Assembly: GCA_963675945.1 (NCBI GenBank)
Contig: OY780932.1
Span: forward strand, 744,001 to 808,000
Reading direction: 5' to 3'
Source: G963556115 sp963675945
GTDB taxonomy: Bacteria; Planctomycetota; SZUA-567
DNA: 64,000 nucleotides
Shown here: in pieces, positions 45,426 through 54,619 of the stretch
Numbering within the stretch: position 1 is the stretch's first letter
Layout of the letters: every line of letters begins with the position of its first letter
Translations under genes and position numbers: made by a program
Notes under the pieces: model-generated
Seen by the model: only the letters and a program-made list of their open reading frames with translations
What the model was told of the DNA's origin: nothing
Databases searched by the model: none

Positions 45426-45763
45426 AGTCTTTTAATTATGCCTGCTCACATTAAGCAGTACCTCTTGCCATTAGCGTAATAATTTGAATCCGCAAATAAC
45501 CGGTAATTTATGATTAACCTGACAATTCATATAATATCTTATTAGAAACGAGTGTAATTATTCTTAGTTTTATTTCATACTGTAATAGAAAAAGAATATA
45601 TAATTTACGCTGTATTGATTAATTGATAGTTCCTTCAGCTAAGCGCTTGCGCCAATGCCTGTGCGGCTGCGCACCTCAGGATACTGGGGATAAGTAACCT
45701 CCTGTTCAGGGGTTTGGGGAGAAAATCCTCATGAAATACAAGTACTGCTTAGTAAAATAAGCC
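45426..45763. other. Convergent intergenic region with a GC-rich hairpin; possible structured RNA
   Basis: 338 bases between convergent genes with no credible protein. Around 45640-45750 base composition changes and several complementary segments occur: a hairpin at 45658-45680 (CCTG-TGCG-GCTG-CGCA-CCT-CAGG), TCAGCTAAGC near 45634 against GCTTAG near 45748, and G/C-rich runs TGGGGATAAG and AGGGGTTTGGGG. This may be a non-coding RNA or a compound terminator. It did not match tmRNA, RNase P or SRP motifs I know. Confidence 0.35.
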
Positions 45764-47029
45764 TTAGTTATTCATCTCTGCCACCGGAAACGAAAAGATA
45801 AAGCAAGCGCCTCGAGGCGGTCTATTCTCCGCGATTATCGTCCCCCCATGATCCTGTACAATCTTATGCACGATCGCCAGCCCAAGTCCGGTGCCATCCT
45901 TCCTGCTGGTATAGAACGGATCGAACAACTTACCCAGCTTACTCGGCTCAATCCCGCTCCCGCCATCTTCAAATTCAACGATCACCCGTTTCTGACGCGC
46001 CCCCACTTCCACATAGGACGCAATCACAAGTTTTTCGCCTTCAGGCATAAATTGCACCGCATTGAGTATAACATTCAAGAACGCCTGCGCAATCTGATCT
46101 GAATCGACATTGAACTTCTCTTTACAGAGGGCATGCCGTTCCACCACCTCTATCTGCTTCTTCTCAAGTTCACGCGCCGCCATATCCAGTGCCAGATGGC
46201 AGACTCGCTCAAAGGTTGTCGGCTTCTTGCTTGGTGCTCTACCGCGGGTAAAGGTCAACATATCGGTAACAATCCGATTGAGTGCATTGGAGGCAGCGAT
46301 AATCTTGTCAGCGATACCGGCTTCCTTGGATTCAGGATCAAACCTCTTCTTAAGGGTAGAAGCATATAGTTCAATTCCTCCGAGCGGATTACGGATCTCA
46401 TGCGCCACTCCAGCCGCCATCTCCCCCAGCGCGGCCAGACGATCCTGACGAGTAACCTTCTCTTCAAGTTTTTTGATATCGGTAAGATCACGGAATGACT
46501 GCACAGCACCGAGAATCTCTCCTCGGCTATTGCGGATAGGACTGGCTGATACTGAGAGGATATGCTGCTGATCGGTATTTACCATTACCTCAATATTGGT
46601 AAAGCCCTTCTCTTCAGAGAGTGACCGCTCCAGAATACGCCCCAGTTCTCTCGATGATTCACTGAGCACCTCACGTATGGGAAGTCCCATTTGATCACCG
46701 GCTATAGAGAGAACAATCTCAGCCGCAGACTGATTAAACGCCATCACTTCCCGCTCGGGATTTATCGCAATTACCCCGTCGGTAATAGACTCTAGGATAT
46801 TGGCAAGATAATTCTTCAAAGCACTCACCTCTTCAAGCGAAGAGGTGAGTTCCTTATTCTTCCTACTCAACTCCCCGGTAAGGTGTTCTACCTGCCGCTT
46901 GAGGTTTTCATGGGTCTTCTGCAAACCCAGGGTCGCTTCATCATAGGCCTTGATTATCTTGATCAACTCGGCAGGATCAAGGCTATTCCCTCCCTGCCCC
47001 GCTCCCGGATCCAACGTATTATCGGTCAT
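45764..47029 (-). CDS. PAS-type sensor histidine kinase (NtrB-like)
   Basis: 421 residues, soluble. An N-terminal coiled coil (LKRQVEHLTGELSRKNKELT), a PAS domain (ILESITDGVIAINPEREVMA; about 90-200), HisKA with GVAHEIRNPLGGI (His about 210) and an ATPase domain ending GSGIEPSKLGKLFDPFY and GTGLGLAIVHKIV. This plan matches NtrB/AtoS-type kinases that normally drive sigma-54 activators; in flagellated bacteria such kinases (FlgS/FleS type) often control flagellar genes. It follows a FlgN-like gene by 70 bases, which supports that reading. The cognate activator is not in the window. Confidence 0.9.
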   Translation of the reverse strand: MTDNTLDPGAGQGGNSLDPAELIKIIKAYDEATLGLQKTHENLKRQVEHLTGELSRKNKELTSSLEEVSALKNYLANILESITDGVIAINPEREVMAFNQSAAEIVLSIAGDQMGLPIREVLSESSRELGRILERSLSEEKGFTNIEVMVNTDQQHILSVSASPIRNSRGEILGAVQSFRDLTDIKKLEEKVTRQDRLAALGEMAAGVAHEIRNPLGGIELYASTLKKRFDPESKEAGIADKIIAASNALNRIVTDMLTFTRGRAPSKKPTTFERVCHLALDMAARELEKKQIEVVERHALCKEKFNVDSDQIAQAFLNVILNAVQFMPEGEKLVIASYVEVGARQKRVIVEFEDGGSGIEPSKLGKLFDPFYTSRKDGTGLGLAIVHKIVQDHGGTIIAENRPPRGACFIFSFPVAEMNN

Positions 47030-47099
47030 AACTCATTCTTTCCCCAAGCCCGAAGTTACCACCCCTGCCGTCAGACTGCACTCCACAGACAGCTAACAA

Positions 47100-47576
47100 T
47101 CACCCTTTTTTATCTTTGAACCTTGGAAGCTTCAACTTTGGCATCTTTACGCTCTTACCGTACGCACTGAGCATCGCCTTACCCTTCTGAATCTTGACTA
47201 CCTGCGCCGAACTAGAACGGGTCACCTCTTCTGCAGCTTGCCGACACTCCTCTTCTACCGCAACAATTTTACCAAGTATCTCACGCAGCTCAATTATGTA
47301 TGGATCAACTACAGCCCTCACCCCGGCATCCCAACTCTCCAATTTTCGGTCACGAGCCTGTTTGTAGGGTACCGCCTCCTGCTCTATACCATTGATTTTA
47401 TTGATCCGCATCTGCTTCTCATCAATTACCGACAGCAGCTTTTCTGTATCTTGATTGGCGATAAGTTCTTTCTGCTTCAAAGATAGTTCATAAACTTCTC
47501 GATAGAGAATCAACTCTTTCTTAAGAAAGACCGCAAGAACCTTTGCCACCTCCATACTATTATCACCAGCAGTCAT
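47100..47576 (-). CDS. FlgN-like flagellar export chaperone
   Basis: 158 residues, almost entirely helical, with the FlgN pattern: an N-terminal helix (EVAKVLAVFLKKELILYREV), QKELIANQDTEKLLSVIDEKQ in the middle, and a basic C-terminal tail (KMPKLKLPRFKDKKG). FlgN chaperones the hook-filament junction proteins FlgK and FlgL for type III export. AAGGA lies before the ATG. flgK/flgL are not adjacent. The symbol is withheld because FlgN is poorly conserved. Confidence 0.7.
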   Translation of the reverse strand: MTAGDNSMEVAKVLAVFLKKELILYREVYELSLKQKELIANQDTEKLLSVIDEKQMRINKINGIEQEAVPYKQARDRKLESWDAGVRAVVDPYIIELREILGKIVAVEEECRQAAEEVTRSSSAQVVKIQKGKAMLSAYGKSVKMPKLKLPRFKDKKG

Positions 47577-47683
47577 ATTGTATCCTTAATAACTTATCAA
47601 GCTAAAACAGAGCAATCCCTAGATTATCAATGATACAGATTTCAAATAAAAATTTCAAGATAAAGCACAGGAAGAGAACAAAA

Positions 47684-48661
47684 TTAGCGATTATCCAGTA
47701 CCCCAAGAAATTCCTGCATATCAGGTGCCAGCGGGGCGTTGAGGGTCATCTCAGAACCATTCGGATGAGTAAAGGTAAGTTCACAGGCATGTAACGCATA
47801 TCTAGCGATACTCGCCTCTCGACCCGCTTGATCACAGACAGTCACCGGTTCGGCCGAGCCGTAGCGGTCATCACAGATCAGCGGATGCCCCAAGTCCGCC
47901 ATATGCACCCGGAGCTGGTGCTGCCGACCGGTATGAGGCTCGAGCCGCACCAGCGTAAACCCGGCATCACCGGTTCTCGGCTCATAGCGTTTGAGTACCT
48001 TGAAGAAGGTATTTGAAGGCTTGCCCAGCTCATCATAACGTATCACGATAAAGGTTCGGTGCAACCCCTCGCCCGGCCCCAGAGGCTTATCCACCTCCCC
48101 CGTATCCGGCTCGACCAACCCAGAACATATTGCATTGTATATCTTTCTGGTTTTACGATTTTCAAACTGATCCTGCAAGACCCTCTTGGCATGGGTATTC
48201 TTGGCAACCAGAATCACCCCACTGGTATGCTTATCCAGACGGTTACCCAGGCTTATATCCTGATCTTCCGGCAGGATATCCTTATACCGCCAGTACATGG
48301 CATTGAGCAGAGTATCATGCCTATGGAGTGCTACCGGATGCACCACCAAATCCGGCTGTTTATTCACCGCCACAATATCCTCATCTTCATAGATTATATC
48401 GAGTTGGATATTCTTCCCCGCTTCCGCCGCACCTTCAGGTTCTTTACAGTGCAGAATTACCATATCCCCCAGGCGTACAATCCAGTTCGAGCGCTGCGGC
48501 TGACCATTCACGGAGACTTGCTTATTCTTGATATATTTTTGAATCTTATTTCTAGACATCGACGGAACCATCGCCTTGACAAATTGATCAAGGCGTATCT
48601 CAGAGTATGTCGGTGTAGCCTCATACTTCAGGTCAAAGGGTTTGGCTGGATCTATCGGCAT
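47684..48661 (-). CDS. RluA/RluD-family 23S rRNA pseudouridine synthase
   Basis: 325 residues. N-terminal S4 RNA-binding domain (RLDQFVKAMVPSMSRNKIQK, about 23-42) then a RluA-type catalytic domain with the catalytic Asp in NRLDKHTSGV (D143; the usual His before Arg is Asn here), IYNAICSG and the late motif LEPHTGRQHQLRVH. The S4 domain points to RluD-like large-subunit rRNA modification. Other RluA-family specificities (tRNA, RluC sites) are possible. Confidence 0.92.
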   Translation of the reverse strand: MPIDPAKPFDLKYEATPTYSEIRLDQFVKAMVPSMSRNKIQKYIKNKQVSVNGQPQRSNWIVRLGDMVILHCKEPEGAAEAGKNIQLDIIYEDEDIVAVNKQPDLVVHPVALHRHDTLLNAMYWRYKDILPEDQDISLGNRLDKHTSGVILVAKNTHAKRVLQDQFENRKTRKIYNAICSGLVEPDTGEVDKPLGPGEGLHRTFIVIRYDELGKPSNTFFKVLKRYEPRTGDAGFTLVRLEPHTGRQHQLRVHMADLGHPLICDDRYGSAEPVTVCDQAGREASIARYALHACELTFTHPNGSEMTLNAPLAPDMQEFLGVLDNR

Positions 48662-48835
48662 GGCAATACAACTCTAAGAAAATACACCAGCAGCGCAGGC
48701 CGGAGTATACGCTCTCAGATTAATCTCCTAATCTTATTCTCTCCGGATAAAGGCACACCCGGATTTTATTTTCAATACTATTCTGTTAATCTCTACTACC
48801 TTGACGGCAAAGCGTCACCGCATACCCGCCCGAGA

Positions 48836-49309
48836 TTACAATAACTTCTCTATGTCACTCCGCAGTTTTTCCGGCTTGACATGCGGCGCAAACCGCGCCC
48901 GAACTCTACCCTCCCTATCTACTAAAAATTTGGTAAAGTTCCATTTTATGCCAGCCCCCAGTAATCCCGGAATCTCCTGCTTCAAAAATCTGAATAGCGG
49001 ATGCGTCTTGTCACCGTTGACCTCGACCTTCTCAAACAAGGTAAAACTAATTTTGAAAGTAGAACTGCAAAAAGCGGCAATCTCCGGATTGGACGCTGGT
49101 TCCTGTCGAGCGAACTGATTACACGGAAAGGCCAAAATCTCCAGACCCCGCTGCTGGTACTCAGTGTAAAGCGCCTGCAGCCCAGCATACTGCGAGGTAA
49201 AACCGCAGCGACTCGCCGTATTTACCACCAGGACAACCTTATCCCGATACTCCTCCATCGCGACCGTTTCACCATCAATCTTCACTGCAGAATAATCATA
49301 AAAAGACAT
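48836..49309 (-). CDS. Glutathione peroxidase-family thiol peroxidase
   Basis: 157 residues. The peroxidatic cysteine is in NTASRCGFTSQY (C35), with FPCNQF (second Cys) and KWNFTKFLVD (Trp/Asn of the active tetrad). A Cys rather than selenocysteine enzyme, in bacteria usually reduced by thioredoxin. The ATG at 49309 follows AAGGGG; the nine-codon extension to 49336 lacks a ribosome site. Reduces hydrogen peroxide and organic hydroperoxides. Confidence 0.93.
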   Translation of the reverse strand: MSFYDYSAVKIDGETVAMEEYRDKVVLVVNTASRCGFTSQYAGLQALYTEYQQRGLEILAFPCNQFARQEPASNPEIAAFCSSTFKISFTLFEKVEVNGDKTHPLFRFLKQEIPGLLGAGIKWNFTKFLVDREGRVRARFAPHVKPEKLRSDIEKLL

Positions 49310-49496
49310 CTCATACCCCTTGCGTATAACCATCAATAATTATCAGCATCAAGTAGTAAACCACCACCATTTTCTTTTTGTATATCTTATTACCCGCGCG
49401 GAGTCGTAGAAACTCCTCTACCACTGCTACAGAACAACGTTTTTCAGCAATTATTCAATAATCAGCAATTTCAGTAAAAACTAAATCCAGCGCAGA

Positions 49497-50597
49497 CTAT
49501 ACATTGAACCTGAAATGCATCACATCACCATCCGCAACCACATAATCCTTGCCTTCAACCCGCATCAACCCGGCAGCTTTGGCTCCAGCCTCACCATTAT
49601 TAGCAATAAAATCTTGATATGCTATTACTTCCGCCCGGATAAAACCCTTCTCAAAATCAGTATGAATTACCGATGCCGCCTTGGGCGCCTTCCAGCCCCG
49701 TTCAATCGTCCAGGCACGCACCTCCTTGACCCCGGCGGTAAAATAGCTTATCAAGCCCAACGTGTGATACCCGGTATGAATTACCTGATTGAGGCCGCTC
49801 TCGGTAATGCCATACTCTTTCAGATACTCCTCGCACTCATCCGCCTCAAGTGCTCCGAGTTCCTCCTCCATCTTGGCACAGATCTTGACCACATCACAAC
49901 CTCGCTCCGCAGCATACTTCCTTACCGCCTGCACATACTCATTATCAACCCCCACCCCGGCCTCATCCACATTGCAACAGTAAATAACCTTCTTGGCGCT
50001 GAGGAAGCGCATTTCGTTATAAAAAGCCTGCGCGATATCCTTCTCTCTCTCTTCAAATGAATGCGCCGGGCTCCCCGTCTCCAGATGGTGCTGCAGCTTT
50101 TCGGCCAACTCAAGCAAGGGCTTGGCAGTCTTGTCCGCACGTGCCTTCTTGGCCAGAGTCTCAATCTTCTTCTCAAGCTGCTGCGTATCGGCAATAATCA
50201 ACTCCAGCTCGATAACTTCGATATCCCGGATCGGATCAACCGAGCCATCAACATGGATTACATCTGCATCATCAAAACAACGCACCACCTGAAGAATCGC
50301 ACTGGTCTCGCGAATGTTACCTAGAAACTGATTACCCAAGCCCTCTCCCTGACTTGCACCGCGTACCAATCCCGCGATATCCACAAACTCCACCGTTGCG
50401 GCTTGGATACGTTGCGGCTTGACAATCTCGGATAATTTATCCATTCTGACATCAGGCACCGGCACTATCGCTTTGTTTGGTTCAATGGTACAGAAAGGGT
50501 AATTCGCAGACTCCGCATTCTGCTCCCTGGTCAACGCGTTAAACAGTGTAGATTTACCAATATTTGGCAAGCCGACAATCCCAATACTCAGTGCCAT
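49497..50597 (-). CDS. ychF: Redox-responsive ATPase/GTPase YchF
   Basis: Universally conserved Obg-family P-loop NTPase, 366 residues, usual length. P-loop GLPNIGKST near the N-terminus, GASQGEGLGNQFL switch region, NVDEAGVG (degenerate NKxD of the ATP-preferring family), a coiled insert, and a C-terminal TGS domain (HTDFEKGFIRAEVIAY, ending MHFRFNV). Associated with translation and oxidative stress response. Confidence 0.96.
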   Translation of the reverse strand: MALSIGIVGLPNIGKSTLFNALTREQNAESANYPFCTIEPNKAIVPVPDVRMDKLSEIVKPQRIQAATVEFVDIAGLVRGASQGEGLGNQFLGNIRETSAILQVVRCFDDADVIHVDGSVDPIRDIEVIELELIIADTQQLEKKIETLAKKARADKTAKPLLELAEKLQHHLETGSPAHSFEEREKDIAQAFYNEMRFLSAKKVIYCCNVDEAGVGVDNEYVQAVRKYAAERGCDVVKICAKMEEELGALEADECEEYLKEYGITESGLNQVIHTGYHTLGLISYFTAGVKEVRAWTIERGWKAPKAASVIHTDFEKGFIRAEVIAYQDFIANNGEAGAKAAGLMRVEGKDYVVADGDVMHFRFNV

Positions 50598-50784
50598 CCT
50601 TACATATCTCCCATATTTATCTTAAAAAATACTCATCCATTTTATTATTCAAGTCAAGTACAACTATAATATTAACTTCAAGTAAGGTCATTTTCCAAAT
50701 CGTCAACACCCCTTGAATAAATAATACCCAATAATCATAGTTATAGTTTGCTAAATGTCAACCAAGGATTATTCCGCTTTTTTA

Positions 50785-50814
50785 TTGCATAAACATTCTT
50801 TATCATAATAATAT
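50785..50814 (+). promoter_or_regulatory. Candidate promoter giving a near-leaderless cbiD transcript
   Basis: TTGCAT, 18-base spacer, TAATAT ending five bases before the cbiD ATG, which lacks a ribosome-binding sequence. Start of transcription would be at or next to the start codon. Confidence 0.35.
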
Positions 50815-50819
50815 AGATT

Positions 50820-51896
50820 ATGCTGCCGGAAAATACCAAATCTCTCAGAACCGGGTTCACTACAGGGAGTTGCGCAACCGCCGCAACCGCTGCCGCACTT
50901 GATTTACTCCTCAATAACCACCAACATGATTATATTGAAATAATACTCCCGTCTACCGCTACCGCTATTCTTCCCCTTGAAGAGGTCATCCTCCAGCATG
51001 ATTCCGCTACCGCCACCATCAAGAAGGATGCCGGTGACGACCCTGATATTACCAATGGCGCTCTGATCAGTGCTACAGTCAAGCTAAACAATAGCGGAAA
51101 GATCAATTTTATCGCAGGAGAAGGAGTCGGTACCGTCACCAAAAGAGGCCTGCAGATTCCGATAGGTGAAGCAGCAATCAACCCTGTCCCCCGCCAGATG
51201 ATGACCCGGACAATCAGAAGTTATACCGACAAAGGCGTTGATGTCACCATCAGTGTTGCCGGCGGAGAAGAGCTGGCCAAGCACACCTTCAATCCCCGGC
51301 TCGGTATTATCGGCGGCATCTCCATCATCGGCACCTCAGGCATTGTTCGCCCCTTCTCCCACAAAGCAATTCAGGATTCGGTCAAATTAAGCATTGATGT
51401 TGCTACCGCGCAAGGGCACAAGGAACTTATTTTTGTCGCCGGACACTACGGCAGAAAAGCCGCGACAAAACTCTTTAAGCATACCGAAGACGCTATTATC
51501 GAGGTCAGCAATGAGTGGAAGACCGCCCTTGAGCACGCGCAGACAAAGGGTATTGAGGCGTTACTACTCCTCTCTCACCCAGGTAAACTGGCTAAATTTA
51601 TCGACGGCTACTTCAATACTCATTCACGCTCCTCCCCTTCAGCACTACCTATAGTAAAGCGTTTTGCAGCTAGGCTGGATATCCATACCTCAGAAGAGAC
51701 ACCAACTGTAGAAGGGCTATTCGCAGAATTGCAAACACCAGAGAAGAACAGATTAGCTGAGCAATTAGCTCAAAGTATTGCACAGGCCGTACGTATTCAG
51801 ACAGATATTAGCGATATTCAGATAGTACTAATCGATATGCAGCAACATGAACTCGGCAATTCAGGAATAATGCAGACATGGAAAAGAAGAGAATAA
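50820..51896 (+). CDS. cbiD: Cobalt-precorrin-5B C1-methyltransferase CbiD
   Basis: Methylates C-1 of the corrin ring in anaerobic cobalamin synthesis, using S-adenosylmethionine. 358 residues, normal length. Opens with RTGFTTGSCATAATAAAL, the family hallmark, followed by KKDAGDDPDITNGALI and AGEGVGTVTKRGLQIPIGE, and later FVAGHYGRKAATKLF. The ATG at 50820 has no visible ribosome site. It overlaps cbiE by 19 bases. Other cbi genes are not in the window. Confidence 0.94.
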   Translation: MLPENTKSLRTGFTTGSCATAATAAALDLLLNNHQHDYIEIILPSTATAILPLEEVILQHDSATATIKKDAGDDPDITNGALISATVKLNNSGKINFIAGEGVGTVTKRGLQIPIGEAAINPVPRQMMTRTIRSYTDKGVDVTISVAGGEELAKHTFNPRLGIIGGISIIGTSGIVRPFSHKAIQDSVKLSIDVATAQGHKELIFVAGHYGRKAATKLFKHTEDAIIEVSNEWKTALEHAQTKGIEALLLLSHPGKLAKFIDGYFNTHSRSSPSALPIVKRFAARLDIHTSEETPTVEGLFAELQTPEKNRLAEQLAQSIAQAVRIQTDISDIQIVLIDMQQHELGNSGIMQTWKRRE

Positions 51897-52507
51897 GCAT
51901 TATCGGCTGCGGCCCGGGCAGCGCAGATTACCTCACCCCTATCGCCAGCAAACGTGCCCGCAGTATGCCGATACTCGTCGGCGCCACCCGTCTGCTCGAC
52001 CTCTTCCCCGACTTTTCCGGACAAAAAATACCCTTCACCGGTACTCCTGCACTTCTCAACTTACTCGAATCGACCCCCGGCAGCATCGGCGTCCTAGTCA
52101 GCGGCGATACAACTTACTTCAGCTTGGCCGAGAATATAGTCAAACATTTCGGGATTGAAAGCTGCGAACTGATCCCCGGGATCAGTTCAATCCAGGTAGC
52201 GCTCTCCCGCTTCGGGCTCAAACAGAACACTACCCGGATAATCTCTGCCCACGCCAACACCCCGGATATTGCTCCGCAAGCCCTGAACCACGAAGAATCA
52301 ATCCTCATTCTCGGCGGAAACCCCAAGTTCAAATCCTGGTTACTGGAGCTTATCCGCCAGAACACGAGCACCCATATCCTCCATATCTGTATCGATCTCA
52401 CTCTGGATAGCGAGCAGATTGTTACTCTAATTAACCCTATGCCTGAAGCACTCACAGATTTTCTCGAATACTCGCGCCTCATACTCCTGTTACAACGCCG
52501 TGGCTAA
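51878..52507 (+). CDS. cbiE: Cobalt-precorrin-7 C5-methyltransferase CbiE
   Basis: 209-residue tetrapyrrole methyltransferase that acts at C-5 in the corrin pathway. The N-terminal IIGCGPGSADYLTPIA is the SAM-family GxGPG signature, LVSGDTTYFSLA and LIPGISSIQVALSRFG follow. Only the CbiE half is present; CbiT, often fused or adjacent, is not visible. Overlap with cbiD shows translational coupling. Confidence 0.9.
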   Translation: MEKKRISIIGCGPGSADYLTPIASKRARSMPILVGATRLLDLFPDFSGQKIPFTGTPALLNLLESTPGSIGVLVSGDTTYFSLAENIVKHFGIESCELIPGISSIQVALSRFGLKQNTTRIISAHANTPDIAPQALNHEESILILGGNPKFKSWLLELIRQNTSTHILHICIDLTLDSEQIVTLINPMPEALTDFLEYSRLILLLQRRG

Positions 52508-52607
52508 AGCTTGTATACCGCCTTTTCGCTTAAAATAATTTAATAACTGGCCTAATAACGCATAATCTGTACACTAAGCGTATTACTCAAAATTCTAAAG
52601 GAAAATA

Positions 52608-53126
52608 ATGCTCCAAGAGAAAGATCCAGACAAGACTCTAGCCTCGGTATGCGGTCTCTACTGCGGAGCCTGCTCAGTATACATCGGCACTACCGAAGAC
52701 CCGGCTCGCCTCAAACGACATGCCGCACAGTACGGGCTGACCGCAGAGGAGACCTCTTGCCTCGGCTGCAGATCGGCAAAAATCCCCAAAATCCGCACCG
52801 ACTGCAAATTCCCCAGTTGCGCCGCCGCCCACGGAGTAGAGTTCTGTGGCGAATGCCCGGAGTACCCCTGTAGTGAACTCCAAGCTTTTAAGGCAGAGTG
52901 TCCGCACCGCAATGATATCTTCCGCGACCTCGAGCAAATCAACCGAATAGGGGTTACGGAGTGGCTCCGGCAAGCTCGAACTCATTATACCTGCAGTGCC
53001 TGCGGTACAGTCAATTCCCCGTATGACCTCAAGTGCAGAGAATGCGCCAAAGCCCCGGCAAGTGAATTTTGCAAACAGAATAAGCGAGAGATCAAAGGCT
53101 TCCTCAAGAATAATCGCATACTCTGA
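52608..53126 (+). CDS. DUF3795 cysteine-rich protein
   Basis: 172 residues. The N-terminal CGLYCGACSVYIG and later CLGC, CKFPSC, CGECPEYPC are the metal-binding cysteine pattern of DUF3795. A further zinc ribbon (CSACGTVNSPYDLKCREC) closes the protein. Clear AAAGGAAAA ribosome site. Function unknown; the clustered cysteines suggest zinc or iron-sulfur binding. Confidence 0.85.
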   Translation: MLQEKDPDKTLASVCGLYCGACSVYIGTTEDPARLKRHAAQYGLTAEETSCLGCRSAKIPKIRTDCKFPSCAAAHGVEFCGECPEYPCSELQAFKAECPHRNDIFRDLEQINRIGVTEWLRQARTHYTCSACGTVNSPYDLKCRECAKAPASEFCKQNKREIKGFLKNNRIL

Positions 53127-53280
53127 CCTGCAACTGCTCTGTCCCCATCTCAACTAAATATACCGCAATAATGCTGATAAAAGATACAGCGCAGCACTCA
53201 CACCATAATACTCAAATATAATTAAAACAGATACGATACTGTGAAAAAGCTGAAAGGCTCAGACTATCCTAGGCGTGGCT

Positions 53281-54279
53281 TTAAAAGACCTCTCCCACCA
53301 TGCACCTGGCACTGCCTCCACCAATTCGCTCAATTGTCGGAATACTCACCGGCAAAATTGTACAATATTTCTCAAAAACCGACTTCTGCTCAGGCGTAAA
53401 ATTATTAAATGCGGTCTCAGACATAAGCAGCACCTTGCCCCCATCCTCTGCTTCCAGCTCAATGACATTACCACACATGTGATACATCTGCTCCAAACTT
53501 ATCGGAACAATCTCCTTACCCAGCTTTTTCAGTACTGCAACCAGATTATTACGCTCAGTCTGATCCTCTATTGATTCAAGGCAGATTACCGCAAATTCCT
53601 GAGCCATACTCATCACCACATTTGTATGATATACCGGTTTACCATTTTTATCCACACTATGAAAGCGTACCGTTGTATAATCGAGCTGTTCTTCAAAATC
53701 ATCAAGGACATCCGGATCGGTTCGTGGAGACAATACTGCAAAAGCAACCCCATTGACCCGATCCAACACCAGGCTGCCTGTCCCTTCAAGATACTTCCCC
53801 TTCTCCTCCCAACCGCTAAGATCAACCGTAGCTGAGACATCAAACCCTGCAGATTCCAATTTAGTGATAAGGAGCTCAACCTGCCTTTCTGCCCTGCGAT
53901 TGGGCGCCAGCATAGGATATAACACAAGTGTACGCTTGCCATCCGCGGTAGAATGCACAGAAAACCAGTTATTAGGGAATACCGCGTCCGGAGTAGCAAT
54001 ATCTGTCCGACTGGGTAGAACGATGGTCTTGACCCCAGCCGCATTTAAGTCAGCAACCATCTTTTTAGACTCGACGAGTGCGGCTGCTTGCGAATCCGAA
54101 CCGTTATCCTTATTCTGAAAGGAATTACTCTCTGCCGTCTCGGCATTGAACCCAAAATAATCTGGTGAAACCAGCAATACCGTATTGGCATTCTGCTGTA
54201 ACTCACCACTAAAAGACACACATGCAAACAAGCAAAATATAACTATTGAGAGCAGCATTCTTTGTACTTTGGTCTTCAT
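53281..54279 (-). CDS. CtlX-like amidinohydrolase with a signal peptide
   Basis: 332 residues. After an N-terminal signal sequence (LLSIVIFCLFACVSFSG) lies a guanidino-group hydrolase of the CtlX/arginine-deiminase-related family: FPNNWFSVHSTADGKRTLVL, YPMLAPNRRAERQ, YLEGTGSLVLDRVNG, catalytic His in PVYHTNVVMS and catalytic Cys near the end in GGSARCMVGEVF. CtlX homologues are usually cytoplasmic, so export is unusual. The Cys at the signal end could be a weak lipobox. AAAGGGG lies before the ATG. Possible role: degrading external arginine- or citrulline-like compounds. Confidence 0.85.
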   Translation of the reverse strand: MKTKVQRMLLSIVIFCLFACVSFSGELQQNANTVLLVSPDYFGFNAETAESNSFQNKDNGSDSQAAALVESKKMVADLNAAGVKTIVLPSRTDIATPDAVFPNNWFSVHSTADGKRTLVLYPMLAPNRRAERQVELLITKLESAGFDVSATVDLSGWEEKGKYLEGTGSLVLDRVNGVAFAVLSPRTDPDVLDDFEEQLDYTTVRFHSVDKNGKPVYHTNVVMSMAQEFAVICLESIEDQTERNNLVAVLKKLGKEIVPISLEQMYHMCGNVIELEAEDGGKVLLMSETAFNNFTPEQKSVFEKYCTILPVSIPTIERIGGGSARCMVGEVF

Positions 54280-54619
54280 TATAACCCCTTTCAGGCAAGA
54301 GTAAAAACAAAGTAGATAATTACAGTTAACATTCTAAGAATAATATTCTAATAAAGAATATAACCTCAATGCTTCTAAGCAGATCAGCAAATACCAACAA
54401 CCACCAAGCATGATTTCACCGTTGACTACAGACCTTATAGCTTTATCTTGCCAATACTATGTAACAAGATAAAGCTCATTATAAACTTTTTTTCAAAAAG
54501 CGACACTGTAAAATTCCACTCTGCCAATTTTCTTTAGACATTCACGGATTATCCATACCCATAAAAAAAGAATGCGGGGAATCTCTCCCCGCACTCAGAA
54601 TCAGGTTCATAATCCAGCA
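54280..54619. other. Intergenic region with a long inverted repeat
   Basis: No gene seen. A perfect 12-bp inverted repeat (AGCTTTATCTTG / CAAGATAAAGCT) with a 14-base loop lies at 54439-54476, about 160 bases upstream of the CtlX-like start. It could be an operator, a leader structure or a second terminator behind the chemoreceptor gene. Confidence 0.4.
54562..54593 (-). terminator. Intrinsic terminator of the chemoreceptor gene
   Basis: 8-bp GC stem TGCGGGGA / TCCCCGCA, loop ATCTC, followed on the minus strand by seven T. Confidence 0.92.
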
